Source: Desulfurococcaceae archaeon MEX13E-LK6-19 (GTDB taxonomy: Archaea; Thermoproteota; Thermoprotei_A; Sulfolobales; Desulfurococcaceae). From it: a stretch of DNA of 64,000 nucleotides. Position 1 is the stretch's first letter; each line of letters starts with the position of its first letter. The stretch is taken from NCBI GenBank assembly GCA_029637525.1, contig CP072660.1, positions 1,513,612-1,577,611 of the forward strand, given 5' to 3'. The notes below the pieces were generated by a model, which had not been told where the DNA came from, did no database searches, and saw only the letters and a program-made list of their open reading frames with translations. The position numbers and the translations under genes were made by a program. Below are positions 1 through 8,400 of this stretch, one piece after another.

Positions 1-269
1 CTTTTAACGCGTATTTTACAATCGAATTTAAGTAGTCCATAAAGACAAAGCAACCCCTCAATCGTGAAGAGATAAAACCAGACAATACAGAGAAACAAGA
101 GAACCCAGAAGCCAGGATGATTCCATCCTGAACGAGTCCAACCAAGAATTAAAAGATAAATAAATACAGCAAGAGGAATAGACAAAACACCGTGTATAAA
201 AGTCCTTATAATCAGCGAGTACACAGCTCTCCGTCTACGGTCTGTACAAGTCTCCTTAAGACGGTTCAT
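1..269 (-). CDS. Partial integral membrane protein (left edge)
   Basis: An open frame starts with ATG at 269 and runs off the left end without a stop (89 codons visible). It has a GGGGGA ribosome-binding site 5 nt before the ATG and a TATA-like box at 321-329. The visible product begins MNRLKETCTDRRRRAVYS. A cluster of four arginines is followed by two strongly hydrophobic stretches (about residues 17-42 and 54-75), typical of a multi-pass membrane protein with a cytoplasmic N-terminus. I do not recognise the family, and most of the protein may lie outside the window. The plus-strand 67-codon frame over the same DNA is rejected in its favour. Confidence 0.6.
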   Translation of the reverse strand, partial: MNRLKETCTDRRRRAVYSLIIRTFIHGVLSIPLAVFIYLLILGWTRSGWNHPGFWVLLFLCIVWFYLFTIEGLLCLYGLLKFDCKIRVK

Positions 270-320
270 CGCTGTCCCCCAAAGAATCCGTGTACACCAC
301 TACCAAGGCATCTATCTTGG

Positions 321-329
321 TTATTTAAG
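321..329 (-). promoter_or_regulatory. TATA box for the left-edge membrane protein
   Basis: Read on the minus strand this is CTTAAATAA, a good archaeal box A. A start of transcription about 26 nt downstream would fall near 299 and give a leader of about 30 nt before the ATG at 269. Confidence 0.4.
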
Positions 330-460
330 TTATATTCAGTTATTGTGTTTCTGAGGAAGATTTACTATTTGCGGATCTACTATATCATTATGTAGGTCAT
401 GTTTTTAATGCCCTAAAAGTATTCTATTGCAGTTAGCTAGAGAGAAAAGGGTGCTGTAAT

Positions 461-835
461 ATGGCTGAGGAGTTGCCAGAGGAGTTGAAGCTAAAGATCA
501 TGAAGAAGCTTATGAAGAAGGTTGCCGAGGAGTCTATGAAGCAAAACCAGCAGCAAAGCCAGATGCTCGACCCTGAGAAGCTTGTTTGGAGTAAAGTCAG
601 CGATGATAGGGCTGCTGAGTTACTCGAGAAAACAAAGAATCTATATCCAGAAGCATACCAAGGTGTGATCAGGGTGCTTGCGTACCTCATCCAAACGGGT
701 AGTATCAGTGAACTCGATGGGTACACTGTGTACGCTATACTACAGAGACTCGGGATACCAGTTAAACCCGATTTAAGAATACGTTTCGTGAAACACGGCA
801 AAGAAGTTGACTTCAAGGAGTATGTTGAAGACTAG
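461..835 (+). CDS. Small helical protein of unknown function
   Basis: This encodes 124 residues with a GGGTG site 7 nt before the ATG. The first 40 residues are a charged, lysine- and glutamate-rich helix containing a QNQQQSQ stretch. The rest (LVWSKVSDDRAAELLEKTKN onward) looks like a compact, mainly helical domain, ending in a short beta/charged tail. The N-terminal charged helix recalls PDCD5/TFAR19-type DNA-binding proteins, but the core motifs of that family are not visible, so no function is assigned. There are no membrane segments or cysteine clusters. It stands alone, with about 200 nt of AT-rich DNA on its downstream side. Confidence 0.8.
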   Translation: MAEELPEELKLKIMKKLMKKVAEESMKQNQQQSQMLDPEKLVWSKVSDDRAAELLEKTKNLYPEAYQGVIRVLAYLIQTGSISELDGYTVYAILQRLGIPVKPDLRIRFVKHGKEVDFKEYVED

Positions 836-1050
836 GTTTGATAGACCATTATTTTAGGTGTTTGTTTAACGCAATTTATTCTGCCACAATATTAGAATAC
901 TAATTATGGTACTGGATTTCATAAACGGTTATTTAAATGCTATTACTGGTTATAGTTATAGATTGCAAGTATTTAAAAGAGTTTTTAAGATTATACTAGC
1001 ATATCTATGATTATACATAGGATTATACACAAATTTCATAGGGGTACGTC

Positions 1051-1674
1051 ATGAGAGGTAAGGGAGCATTAGGTGTTGTTGCAGGTAAACTTATAGTCTA
1101 TGGAATCCTGTTGACACTAATACTAGCATTAATTGACTACTTCTTTACAGGCATACTACCTTTACTAGAAGGTGTTTGGGAGAGCCTCGAAATCATTAGT
1201 GAGTATAAGAGCTACATTATGGTAATTGTTATCCTGGTATCTGGCTGGCTTATCATCAACTCTATTTCGAATACGCTATATCAGTTATTTGAACAAGTTT
1301 ATGGGAGACAAGGTGCTGGTGCTGTCCGTAGTGTCGTTAAAATACTTGGTATCGGAGCATTACTAGCCAGCATAGCTGGATGGATCGCAGGCGGCGTTGC
1401 TGGTGTTGCTTTAGGAGGTTTCATAGGTATTGTCGTAGGCTTTGCTACACAACAAGTTCTTGGACAAGCAATAGCTGGTTTATTCATTCTATTAGCTAGA
1501 CCATATAGAATTGGAGATATTATTGATCTTGAGAAAGAGAAAGAAAGCAATGTAGAAGTAGTTGATATCACTACCTTATTTACTATTCTTAAGCGCGCAA
1601 ACGGAGATATTGTTCTAGTACCTAACAACAATATTATTAATCAGAAAATTGTTATACACAAGAAAAACAAGTAA
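1051..1674 (+). CDS. Short MscS-family mechanosensitive channel
   Basis: The 207-residue membrane protein has transmembrane segments near residues 10-32, 50-70 and 92-125. The pore-lining region is glycine/alanine rich (IAGGVAGVALGGFIGIVVGF) and is followed by ATQQVLGQAIAGLFILLARP and YRIGDII, which is the signature linking TM3 to the beta domain of MscS. Channels of this family open under membrane tension and release solutes during hypo-osmotic shock. The protein ends just after the beta domain (IVLVPNNNIINQKIVIHKK), so the large C-terminal alpha/beta cage of E. coli MscS (286 residues) is absent. The start has a GGGGT site (TAGGGGTACGTC) before ATG. Confidence 0.88.
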   Translation: MRGKGALGVVAGKLIVYGILLTLILALIDYFFTGILPLLEGVWESLEIISEYKSYIMVIVILVSGWLIINSISNTLYQLFEQVYGRQGAGAVRSVVKILGIGALLASIAGWIAGGVAGVALGGFIGIVVGFATQQVLGQAIAGLFILLARPYRIGDIIDLEKEKESNVEVVDITTLFTILKRANGDIVLVPNNNIINQKIVIHKKNK

Positions 1675-1820
1675 TTGAGTTCACTTCATCTATATGTCTT
1701 GATGTCTTATGTAGTACTGGTAGTTATTGATAATAAAAACCGGTATTTTCAATGATTACCGCTTATTTTACTTATTAGAGAGAACTATCACTATATAGAC
1801 ACTGTAGAAGGGTGATCGAT

Positions 1821-2645
1821 ATGGTTTGGCCTAGTTATGTAGAGGTTGGGAAGAGGATTAGGCTTAACCGTATTCTCCGTGGTGGCAGAGCTGTTGTGTT
1901 TGCTTTCGATCACGGCGTGGAGCATGGGCCAAGTGATTTTCCTCCCGAGCACATTGACCCACGTGTTATCATCGGCAAGGTTGTTGAGGCTGGTGTCGAT
2001 GCTATTATGATGCTCCCAGGTATGGCCAGGATAACATGGGATATATGGGGTAATAAGACGAGCATCATAGTGAAGATTACTAGTAAGACCAATCTCCGTC
2101 CGAAGGACGAGAGGCTTCTCCAGTCTACTTTCGGTCTAGTAGAGGAAGCAGTTGCCTTGGGCGCTGATGCTGTTGCGGCAACAGTCTATTGGGGTAGCCC
2201 GTTTGAGGATGTTATGTTGGAGAGATGGTTTGCTATACGTAGTGCCGCTGAGTCCTATGGTCTTCCATGTCTACAACTAGCTTATCCTAGGGGTCCAGCT
2301 ATTGAGAACATGTATGACGTGGAGATCGTTAGGTATGGTGCACGTGCAGCAGCAGAATCCGGGGCAGATCTCATCAAGACATACTATACTGGTAGTCTTG
2401 AGACGTTCAGCGAGGTAGTCAAGGCTGCCAGTGGAGTACCAGTATTGATGAGCGGCGGGCCTAGAAGGGAGAGGGAGATAGATTTCCTACGCGATGTATG
2501 GAACGTTATACAAGCTGGTGGACGCGGTGTTGTAGTTGGGAGAAATGTTTTCCAGCACAAGAACCCACAGGGAATGATCAAGGCTATCATGGCTATTGTA
2601 CATGAGGACAAAGAGCCTGAGGAAGCAATCAAGCTAATTAGATAA
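1821..2645 (+). CDS. fba: Archaeal class I fructose-bisphosphate aldolase (DhnA type)
   Basis: A 274-residue TIM-barrel enzyme of the DhnA/FbaB group, which forms a lysine Schiff base and interconverts fructose 1,6-bisphosphate with dihydroxyacetone phosphate and glyceraldehyde 3-phosphate. Motifs typical of archaeal enzymes are FDHGVEHGP near the N-terminus, the barrel strand LIKTYYTGS with the probable Schiff-base lysine, VPVLMSGGP and [10 protein letters not shown] at the phosphate-binding end. The related ADH synthase (alternative shikimate entry) belongs to the same superfamily, but length and motifs favour the aldolase. ATG at 1821 follows GGTGATCGAT, a near-perfect site; the GTG at 1812 lies inside it. 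The next gene is a PfkB kinase in the same direction, a pairing I recall from Aeropyrum. Confidence 0.9.
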   Translation: MVWPSYVEVGKRIRLNRILRGGRAVVFAFDHGVEHGPSDFPPEHIDPRVIIGKVVEAGVDAIMMLPGMARITWDIWGNKTSIIVKITSKTNLRPKDERLLQSTFGLVEEAVALGADAVAATVYWGSPFEDVMLERWFAIRSAAESYGLPCLQLAYPRGPAIENMYDVEIVRYGARAAAESGADLIKTYYTGSLETFSEVVKAASGVPVLMSGGPRREREIDFLRDVWNVIQAGGRGVVVGRNVFQHKNPQGMIKAIMAIVHEDKEPEEAIKLIR

Positions 2646-2700
2646 AGCTTCTTTTTCAAATAACTCTTTTTCTCGTGAAGAAACAAGCAAGGTGGTTGCA

Positions 2701-3627
2701 GTGGTGAAAGACTATGACGTAGTCACCATAGGTCACGCGCTAATCGATATAAGGTTTATTGTTGAACACTTTGCTAAGCCTGATGAAGAAAGCCCTATAT
2801 TGAGTCAGGCGCGTGGAGTAGGTGGTTCTGCAGCCAACGTTGCAATCGATGTGTCGAGACTAGGTGGTAGAGCCGGTATTATTGTCAAGCTTGGGCTAGA
2901 CAGCTTCGGTAGAATGATTGTTGACGAGTTGATGAGAGAAGGAGTTGATGTCTCTGGTGTCAGGGTTTGTATAGATGAAACAGGGTTTACTATAGTAATC
3001 ATAAATGGCGACGGAAAAATCATAATGTATGGGTTCAAGGGCGCGTCCGAGAAGCTTGAGCCCTATGATGTCGACGAGAGATTCATTGCTAGAGCCAAGT
3101 ATCTCCACATAGCTAGCCTGAGACTAGACACATCATTGAGAGCAGCTGAGCTCGCGAAAAAGAGTGATACAAGAGTCTCTTGGGACCCTGGGCGCGTGCT
3201 TGCTAGGAGGGGTATAGACTATTTCAAGAAACTACTAGAGAACACCGATATAGTCCTAGTCAACAGGCTTGAAGCAAAGCATCTAACAGGTCTAGACGAC
3301 TACAGGGAAGCTGCCAGAAGAATCATAGAGTATGGCCCAAGTCTTGTCGTGGTGAAGAAGGGTGCTGAGGGAATCTACGCCTACACCAGTGATGGCAATG
3401 AGTACGAGCTACCAGCATTTCATGTAGACAAAGTAGTCGATACAACAGGTGCTGGAGACGCTTTCGCTGCGGGACTACTACTCGGGTTAAGCAGAGGATA
3501 TAGCTTGAAGAAAGCTCTAGTCTATGGAAACGCTGTAGCAGCCCTAAAGGTAACCAGGCTTGGAAGCCACAATGTACCCGGACACAGCGAAGTAGTCCAG
3601 TACATATGGGAGCATGGTCTATGGTAG
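2701..3627 (+). CDS. PfkB-family sugar kinase, probable ATP-dependent 6-phosphofructokinase
   Basis: A 308-residue ribokinase-fold protein. The N-terminal glycine pair motif is GVGGSAANVAIDVSRLGG, and the catalytic DTTGAGDAFAAGLLLGL near the C-terminus carries the base aspartate and anion hole. The family phosphorylates sugars, sugar phosphates or nucleosides with ATP. The adjacent aldolase 56 nt upstream argues for fructose 6-phosphate as substrate, because crenarchaea such as Aeropyrum use a PfkB enzyme as phosphofructokinase. Ribokinase or 2-keto-3-deoxygluconate kinase activity cannot be excluded by reading. GTG codons at 2692, 2701 and 2704 are in frame; GGTGG at 2691-2695 best fits 2701. 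Confidence 0.83.
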   Translation: MVKDYDVVTIGHALIDIRFIVEHFAKPDEESPILSQARGVGGSAANVAIDVSRLGGRAGIIVKLGLDSFGRMIVDELMREGVDVSGVRVCIDETGFTIVIINGDGKIIMYGFKGASEKLEPYDVDERFIARAKYLHIASLRLDTSLRAAELAKKSDTRVSWDPGRVLARRGIDYFKKLLENTDIVLVNRLEAKHLTGLDDYREAARRIIEYGPSLVVVKKGAEGIYAYTSDGNEYELPAFHVDKVVDTTGAGDAFAAGLLLGLSRGYSLKKALVYGNAVAALKVTRLGSHNVPGHSEVVQYIWEHGLW

Positions 3628-3645
3628 TAAAAGAATTATTCGTTA

Positions 3646-5031
3646 TTAAATAGTGTTTTTCTCGATACATTCCTTAAACATACTGTCCTTAACTTCAACA
3701 GATTCAATACCCTTAATAGACTTGATCATATACTCTCCATCTTTACCTGGGTAAACTTCTATAGTCAAGTCGCACCACAAGTAGTAGGCTCTTGGAGGTC
3801 TTATAGTCTCTACTGGTGAAACGAATACCCTTATCCCGATAGTACCTAGTCTCCGTAGAACATTCAGAATATACGGGACATGAATATCAATAGCTTCTTC
3901 ACCATAGACTTGAACAAACTTCTCCAAACCATGAATAACCACTATTCCAACATCTTTACTAACAACAATCTCTCTTTCAAACGTTAAAAGATCTTCTCCA
4001 GAGGAGAGACCGGGATCCAAACGATATATAAGGAGTTTATCGCCCAATGCCTTCTTTTCTTCGAGAACATGCTCACGTATAAACTCTGAAGACTCTTTAT
4101 ATAAGTCATCTATTTTGACAAGAGTTCTTGTGGTAAAGCTTATGAGAGCACAGTTGTATCCCTGAAGAGCTACGCTTTTCTCAATAAGTTTCTGAACGTA
4201 TTTGATAAAGTTTCTAGCACCAGAGACCGGTCCCTTAAAGTGAATAAGGATCTGGGTTCCAGGAAGCAGTCTCGAACCAAAAATCTTTCTTGCTGCTGAA
4301 CATTCCACTTCTACGGGTTTTCTTCTTGTCAGAATTTTTTCAGCTATTCTATTGCTTACATAACTAAGGATTTTGATACCAGTGTTTGTGAAACCTATAA
4401 ATAACTTATATACATTTACTGTTTTACCCCTAAACTTTTTCACAACTAATTTTCGTACAATACTTTTTTCTCCATAGATAGATGCAGAAAGTTCTATAAC
4501 GATATCAGCGATATATTCGAGAAGTTTCACGTCCTCGTCATAATAGCTAAGAGTATCAGCAATAAGGACTAGTAGCAGGTCTTCCTGTTTGAATACTTGG
4601 TACAATGCCGTATGCAGGAAAGATCTTTTCATACCATAGTCTCTAAGGATTTTCACTAGAGGAGTGATGCTGTCAATAATAACTATTTTAGCTCCGCCAA
4701 TGACTCTCTCCATTATACTCTTTGACAAGAAGTCTACAATAGATGTATCGTTTATCATAGGCAGGCTTATGATATTTATCAGTTTTTTATTAATAAGCTC
4801 TTTTAGATCTAAACCAATGCTCTCAGCTACTTTCAACAGTTTTCCAGCATCTTCATTAGTCAATATGTACAATACCTTGTCTCCCTGAAGAGCATTAGCC
4901 GTCGCCAATTGTAGAGAGAAAGCTGTTTTACCAGTACCGGGTAACCCCTCTATTAAGATGACATACCCGCCTGGAACAGGTCCGTAAAGTTCGTCTAGTT
5001 CCTGGATTCCCCATGAAAATGACTTTGGCAT
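3646..5031 (-). CDS. KaiC-like RecA-fold ATPase with a degenerate second domain
   Basis: The 461-residue protein starts with a KaiC/RadA-like ATPase domain: Walker A GLPGTGKT at residues 29-36 and Walker B IVIIDS with aspartate near residue 120. From about residue 235 a second domain of the same size follows. Its Walker A position reads HFKGPVSGAR without the GKT, and its Walker B-like strand reads IVVIHG without the acidic residue, so it looks like an inactive KaiC copy. Archaeal KaiC-like proteins act in signalling and regulation of surface or motility systems; the target here is unknown. ATG follows GGGGTG. The gene is convergent with the kinase and divergent from the XPF gene. Confidence 0.8.
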   Translation of the reverse strand: MPKSFSWGIQELDELYGPVPGGYVILIEGLPGTGKTAFSLQLATANALQGDKVLYILTNEDAGKLLKVAESIGLDLKELINKKLINIISLPMINDTSIVDFLSKSIMERVIGGAKIVIIDSITPLVKILRDYGMKRSFLHTALYQVFKQEDLLLVLIADTLSYYDEDVKLLEYIADIVIELSASIYGEKSIVRKLVVKKFRGKTVNVYKLFIGFTNTGIKILSYVSNRIAEKILTRRKPVEVECSAARKIFGSRLLPGTQILIHFKGPVSGARNFIKYVQKLIEKSVALQGYNCALISFTTRTLVKIDDLYKESSEFIREHVLEEKKALGDKLLIYRLDPGLSSGEDLLTFEREIVVSKDVGIVVIHGLEKFVQVYGEEAIDIHVPYILNVLRRLGTIGIRVFVSPVETIRPPRAYYLWCDLTIEVYPGKDGEYMIKSIKGIESVEVKDSMFKECIEKNTI

Positions 5032-5104
5032 ACTGCTACACCCCTATGAGATACTGACCAAATCCCGTCCCGCTATGTCCCCATATTTATTATCACACGA
5101 CACC

Positions 5105-5154
5105 GTTTTATAGGGTTGTTCCAACCACATATAAACTGCAGTGGCTTATTTAAG
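5105..5154. promoter_or_regulatory. Divergent promoters between the KaiC-like and XPF genes
   Basis: On the minus strand CTATAAAAC at 5105-5113 is a TATA box serving the KaiC-like gene. On the plus strand CTTATTTAAG at 5145-5154 serves the XPF gene, with expected transcription start near 5176 and a leader of about 20 nt that holds GGGGGAG before the ATG at 5194. Confidence 0.45.
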
Positions 5155-5193
5155 TATTCATTGTAAATCTTAATTATGTTATGGGGGAGTGTA

Positions 5194-5922
5194 ATGTCTC
5201 AACTACTAGTTCCTGTAGACGTGATCATAGACTCTAGGGAGGCTAGCAAGCATCCAGAGATCCCGAGAGAACTACGTAAACGAGGACTCTCGGTATCAAT
5301 CCAGGCTCTTGAAGCTGGTGATTTCTATCTCCTTGCCGCCCCAGGTAAAAAGCCTCTTCTAGTTGAGAGAAAAACTGTGAGTGATCTACTCAATAGTATC
5401 CGGGATAACAGGATTTGGGAGCAAACAAAGCTACTTAAGGAAGCCGCCGAGAAAGATGGTGTACAGCCAATGATTATTATTGAGGGATGGATGGGTATTG
5501 TGGAGAAGTATAGGCAATGGCGGATCCAGAGCGTGTTACGTGTAATAGATACCATTATTCTCGAGTACAAAGTCCCCGTTCTCCATACACCCAACATCAA
5601 GGCTACTATAGAGTGGATTGCAGCGAAAGCAAAGAGCCTAGGCAGAACCAATGAGAAGAAAATAGTGAGGATGAGAACCGAGAAAAAGCCGATGACTCTA
5701 CACGAGAAAATACTCTATGTAGCAGAAGGACTCGTTGGACCAACATTGGCGAGGAAACTACTCAAGCACTTTAAGACACTAAAAGCAGTAGCCAATGCAA
5801 GCATTGCAGAGCTGACGAGAGTGGAAGGCATTGGAGAAAAACGTGCAACAGAAATCTACGCGATATTCAACACACCATGGAGAGAACCAGGCAGTAAAGA
5901 GGATACGTCAAAGAAGAACTAA
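5194..5922 (+). CDS. xpf: Crenarchaeal XPF/Mus81-type structure-specific nuclease
   Basis: The 242-residue protein carries an ERCC4 nuclease domain: IIDSRE (D13), GD at 42-43 and VERKTVSDLL (E58, R59, K60, D64), the metal-binding GD/ERKxxxD core. From about residue 178 a tandem helix-hairpin-helix domain follows (GLVGPTLARKLLKHF and RVEGIGEKRATEIYAIF). Crenarchaeal XPF lacks the helicase domain of the euryarchaeal Hef form and works as a homodimer with PCNA, cutting 3' flaps and nicked or branched DNA in repair. The last residues (REPGSKEDTSKKN) are a flexible tail without an obvious PIP motif. ATG at 5194 follows GGGGGAGTGTA; an upstream in-frame ATG at 5176 has no site. Confidence 0.93.
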   Translation: MSQLLVPVDVIIDSREASKHPEIPRELRKRGLSVSIQALEAGDFYLLAAPGKKPLLVERKTVSDLLNSIRDNRIWEQTKLLKEAAEKDGVQPMIIIEGWMGIVEKYRQWRIQSVLRVIDTIILEYKVPVLHTPNIKATIEWIAAKAKSLGRTNEKKIVRMRTEKKPMTLHEKILYVAEGLVGPTLARKLLKHFKTLKAVANASIAELTRVEGIGEKRATEIYAIFNTPWREPGSKEDTSKKN

Positions 5923-5954
5923 TGCTATGCATTTCTATTACGAAAACATATACA

Positions 5955-7226
5955 CTAGGCAATGTTGTTAAGACATGCACTAACGTCTTCTCCATCCCTA
6001 ATAGCTGTGTAGAAACACCAGGCCTTACTCCGTCTAGGGGGATCCAATGCTATATGCTCCCATCCTACCACTCTACCGTCGCTATCGATCACTACTGCTT
6101 CCCAAGTACTATCTACACCTTCTTTAAGCATCTTGATTTCCGTTGAGAGACCTAGTTTATTTGCTTCAACCATACTTAACCCAATTCTCGTAACATGGAG
6201 TAACCCGATCCTCTCGTATATTGTTGGAATAACTCCTCTTACACTCTGCTCACCGTCATCCCTACCCGTGATTGCTTTAGCCGCTAAACGCGCATAATGG
6301 GCTGCAACAAAGCCGAGAGGCCTATAGATCTGTTTACCGGTCACATAGTCTCTACTCAATGCACAGTCTCCAACAGCATAAACGTCTTTTACCGTTGTCC
6401 TCCCCCATTCATCAACAACTAATGCCCCCTTTAGAGTCTCTAGCCCCGCGTCCCTTAGGAACTCTGTATTCGGTCTAACACCAGTAGCTACGACAACAGC
6501 ATCAGCTGACATGAAGACACCGTTTCCAAGGAGTACTCCTCTTATCCTGTGTTCTCCCAGTATCTTCTTGGCTGCTACCCCTAGGAAGAGCTTTACACCA
6601 TTCCTAGACAAGTATTCCTCGATAGGCTTGACTAACGGGTAATCGATTAACTGTGGGAGAACATGCTGCATGATCTCGACAACCGCGACTCTATGCCCCA
6701 GCCGGTTCAACGCCATAGCTGCTGTGAGACCAACAAGCCCTGCTCCAATGACTACTACCTTGCTGTGCCGTGGCAGTGTTCTAAGAGCCTTCAAGTCGCC
6801 TAGGCCATGGAAACTGTATACACCCTTCAGACTAGACCCTGGTATTGGTGGTTTGAAGGGTTTGCCTCCAGACGCTATGACTAGATTATCATAAGCCTCC
6901 TTGACTGTGCCATTACCGGTATCAATATTGACTACGTGATCTATAGTGTCAACACTTGTCACGCGCCCCTTGATCACTCTGACGCCTGCTTCTTCGAGAA
7001 TCTCTGAAACACCAAGATAGATACTCTCAAGTGGCGCCGAGCTCCCTAATACTTCTGCAAGCCTATGCCGAGTATACGTTGGCCATTCATCAGCCACTAT
7101 GGTTATACGATTGGCTGGCACTCCTTCGCGGAGGAGATTGAGAGCAGTATATGCCCCGCCTATACCACCGCCAATGATCAAGATACGTGACTCAGTATCT
7201 CCACAATGTTCACCTATCGTACCCAT
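5955..7226 (-). CDS. FAD/NAD(P)H oxidoreductase subunit of the AOR operon (AorC-like)
   Basis: A 423-residue pyridine nucleotide-disulfide oxidoreductase-fold protein. The FAD-binding site is ILIIGGGIGGAYTALNLL near the N-terminus, the NAD(P)-binding site is VVVIGAGLVGLTAAMALNRLG, and the second FAD motif is VYAVGDCAL. The usual CxxxxC redox pair is absent, so it resembles NADH oxidase/nitrite reductase-type flavoproteins rather than disulfide reductases. It is the last gene of an operon with AOR and two polyferredoxins; its size matches the FAD subunit AorC of bacterial AorABC, which passes aldehyde electrons to NAD. ATG at 7226 lies 6 nt after GGAGGT; an ATG at 7232 overlaps the preceding stop but directly abuts that site. 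Confidence 0.86.
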   Translation of the reverse strand: MGTIGEHCGDTESRILIIGGGIGGAYTALNLLREGVPANRITIVADEWPTYTRHRLAEVLGSSAPLESIYLGVSEILEEAGVRVIKGRVTSVDTIDHVVNIDTGNGTVKEAYDNLVIASGGKPFKPPIPGSSLKGVYSFHGLGDLKALRTLPRHSKVVVIGAGLVGLTAAMALNRLGHRVAVVEIMQHVLPQLIDYPLVKPIEEYLSRNGVKLFLGVAAKKILGEHRIRGVLLGNGVFMSADAVVVATGVRPNTEFLRDAGLETLKGALVVDEWGRTTVKDVYAVGDCALSRDYVTGKQIYRPLGFVAAHYARLAAKAITGRDDGEQSVRGVIPTIYERIGLLHVTRIGLSMVEANKLGLSTEIKMLKEGVDSTWEAVVIDSDGRVVGWEHIALDPPRRSKAWCFYTAIRDGEDVSACLNNIA

Positions 7227-7228
7227 AG

Positions 7229-7756
7229 TCATACCTCCTTGACTTTATGTTTCTCAACAATATCAAGCAGCGTCTTGACCACACGTTTCTCTCTAACGAG
7301 GTGCCTGCCAACGGGTGTTTTCACGAAAACTAATGCACCTTTACTACATGCTTTAACGCACTCTGGGTCACCACCACATAGATCACATTTAATTAATGAG
7401 CCATTGCTAGCCTCGATTATTGCGCCAAAGGGGCATACTGCCAAGCATGCCTTACAGCTAGTACAAAGAGATCTATCAAGAACAACCGCACCAGTAGACT
7501 CATCGATTCTTATTGCATTAAACTCGCATACCTCAGCACAAGGTGCTGGATGGCAGTGTCTGCACACAACTACATTAACTCTGATGCCCCCTTCTGTTCG
7601 AATTCTTATGGCAGACAAACTATAGTCAAGAATACCTGTTTTCGCGAGAGAACAAGCATAAACACAGTCGCCACAAGCATCGCACTTGTCCTCAATTACT
7701 TCAAGTATATACTTTACCGTATTAACCACCCGCCAATACTTCGCTTGAATAATCAT
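7229..7756 (-). CDS. Polyferredoxin subunit 2 of the AOR operon
   Basis: The 175-residue HycB/DmsB-type electron-transfer protein has sixteen cysteines in four [4Fe-4S] motifs: CDACGDCVYAC, CRHCHPAPCAEVC, CTSCKACLAVC and CDLCGGDPECVKAC. It is a paralogue of the next gene upstream; the last motif differs by one or two residues. It would act in the cytoplasm as an electron wire between the tungsten subunit and the flavoprotein. The first ATG (7756) has no Shine-Dalgarno site, but an AT-rich TATA-like stretch lies about 25 nt upstream. It may therefore be leaderless, with its own promoter inside the operon. The stop codon overlaps the flavoprotein gene's first ATG. Confidence 0.88.
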   Translation of the reverse strand: MIIQAKYWRVVNTVKYILEVIEDKCDACGDCVYACSLAKTGILDYSLSAIRIRTEGGIRVNVVVCRHCHPAPCAEVCEFNAIRIDESTGAVVLDRSLCTSCKACLAVCPFGAIIEASNGSLIKCDLCGGDPECVKACSKGALVFVKTPVGRHLVREKRVVKTLLDIVEKHKVKEV

Positions 7757-7822
7757 GATCGACTGAGGATATACAATAATAAAAAGAAAAGAAAATGACG
7801 ACTATAGTGGAAAGACACGCCA

Positions 7823-8395
7823 TTATATGTTTAGCTTCTTTCTCTCTTCCCATATCTTGTAGATTGTTTTCACAGCTTCTTCTGCTTCTGATGTTTTATC
7901 GCTCCGTGGCTCAAGCGTTATCCTGCTGTATACGTCGTATACTGTGCTAGCAACTTTTGACTCCTTGAGTTTTCTTAAGACAATATTCTCGGGTCCATAT
8001 ATGATTGCGTCGTGTGGGCATACTTTGACGCACTCTGGGTCGCCGCCGCATAGATCGCACTTGATGGGCATTCCATCCTTGTTTAGAGTTATTGCGCCGA
8101 ACGGGCATGCGTATACACATTCTTTGCATCCAATGCATTTATTGTAGTCTATTAGGTAGGCACCGATTTTCTCGTCGTAACGTATAGCGTTTACCGGGCA
8201 TACTCTGGCGCATGGAGCGTCTTTGCATTGTAGACAGAAGACTGGTATTGATACTGGTTTCTCCGGTCCTGTTATGATCGTTATTCTCGATAGGGTTGTC
8301 GTGAAGACTTTTTCGTGTACTAGAGAGCAAGCGAGTTCACAGAGGTGGCAGCCGGTACATTTCTCGTAGTTTACGGCGAGAATGTACCTGACCAT
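7823..8395 (-). CDS. Polyferredoxin subunit 1 of the AOR operon (AorA-like)
   Basis: This 190-residue protein has four [4Fe-4S] motifs in the HycB/DMSO-reductase-B arrangement: CTGCHLCELAC, CLQCKDAPCARVC, CIGCKECVYAC and CDLCGGDPECVKVC. It is homologous to the 175-residue protein that follows and to AorA of bacterial aldehyde oxidoreductase. A C-terminal helical, charged tail (KTSEAEEAVKTIYKIWEERK) is extra. The start is certain: ATG at 8395 follows GGGAGGTGAT, the strongest ribosome-binding site in the window, 5 nt after the AOR stop. The longer frame beginning at 8452 would overlap AOR and is rejected. Translation is probably coupled to AOR. Confidence 0.92.
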   Translation of the reverse strand: MVRYILAVNYEKCTGCHLCELACSLVHEKVFTTTLSRITIITGPEKPVSIPVFCLQCKDAPCARVCPVNAIRYDEKIGAYLIDYNKCIGCKECVYACPFGAITLNKDGMPIKCDLCGGDPECVKVCPHDAIIYGPENIVLRKLKESKVASTVYDVYSRITLEPRSDKTSEAEEAVKTIYKIWEERKKLNI

Positions 8396-8400
8396 ATGTA

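Noticed and set aside
192-395. A 67-codon plus-strand open frame
   Set aside because: Composition is unlike a protein (cysteine, serine and histidine rich), it has no ribosome-binding site, and it overlaps a better supported minus-strand membrane protein.
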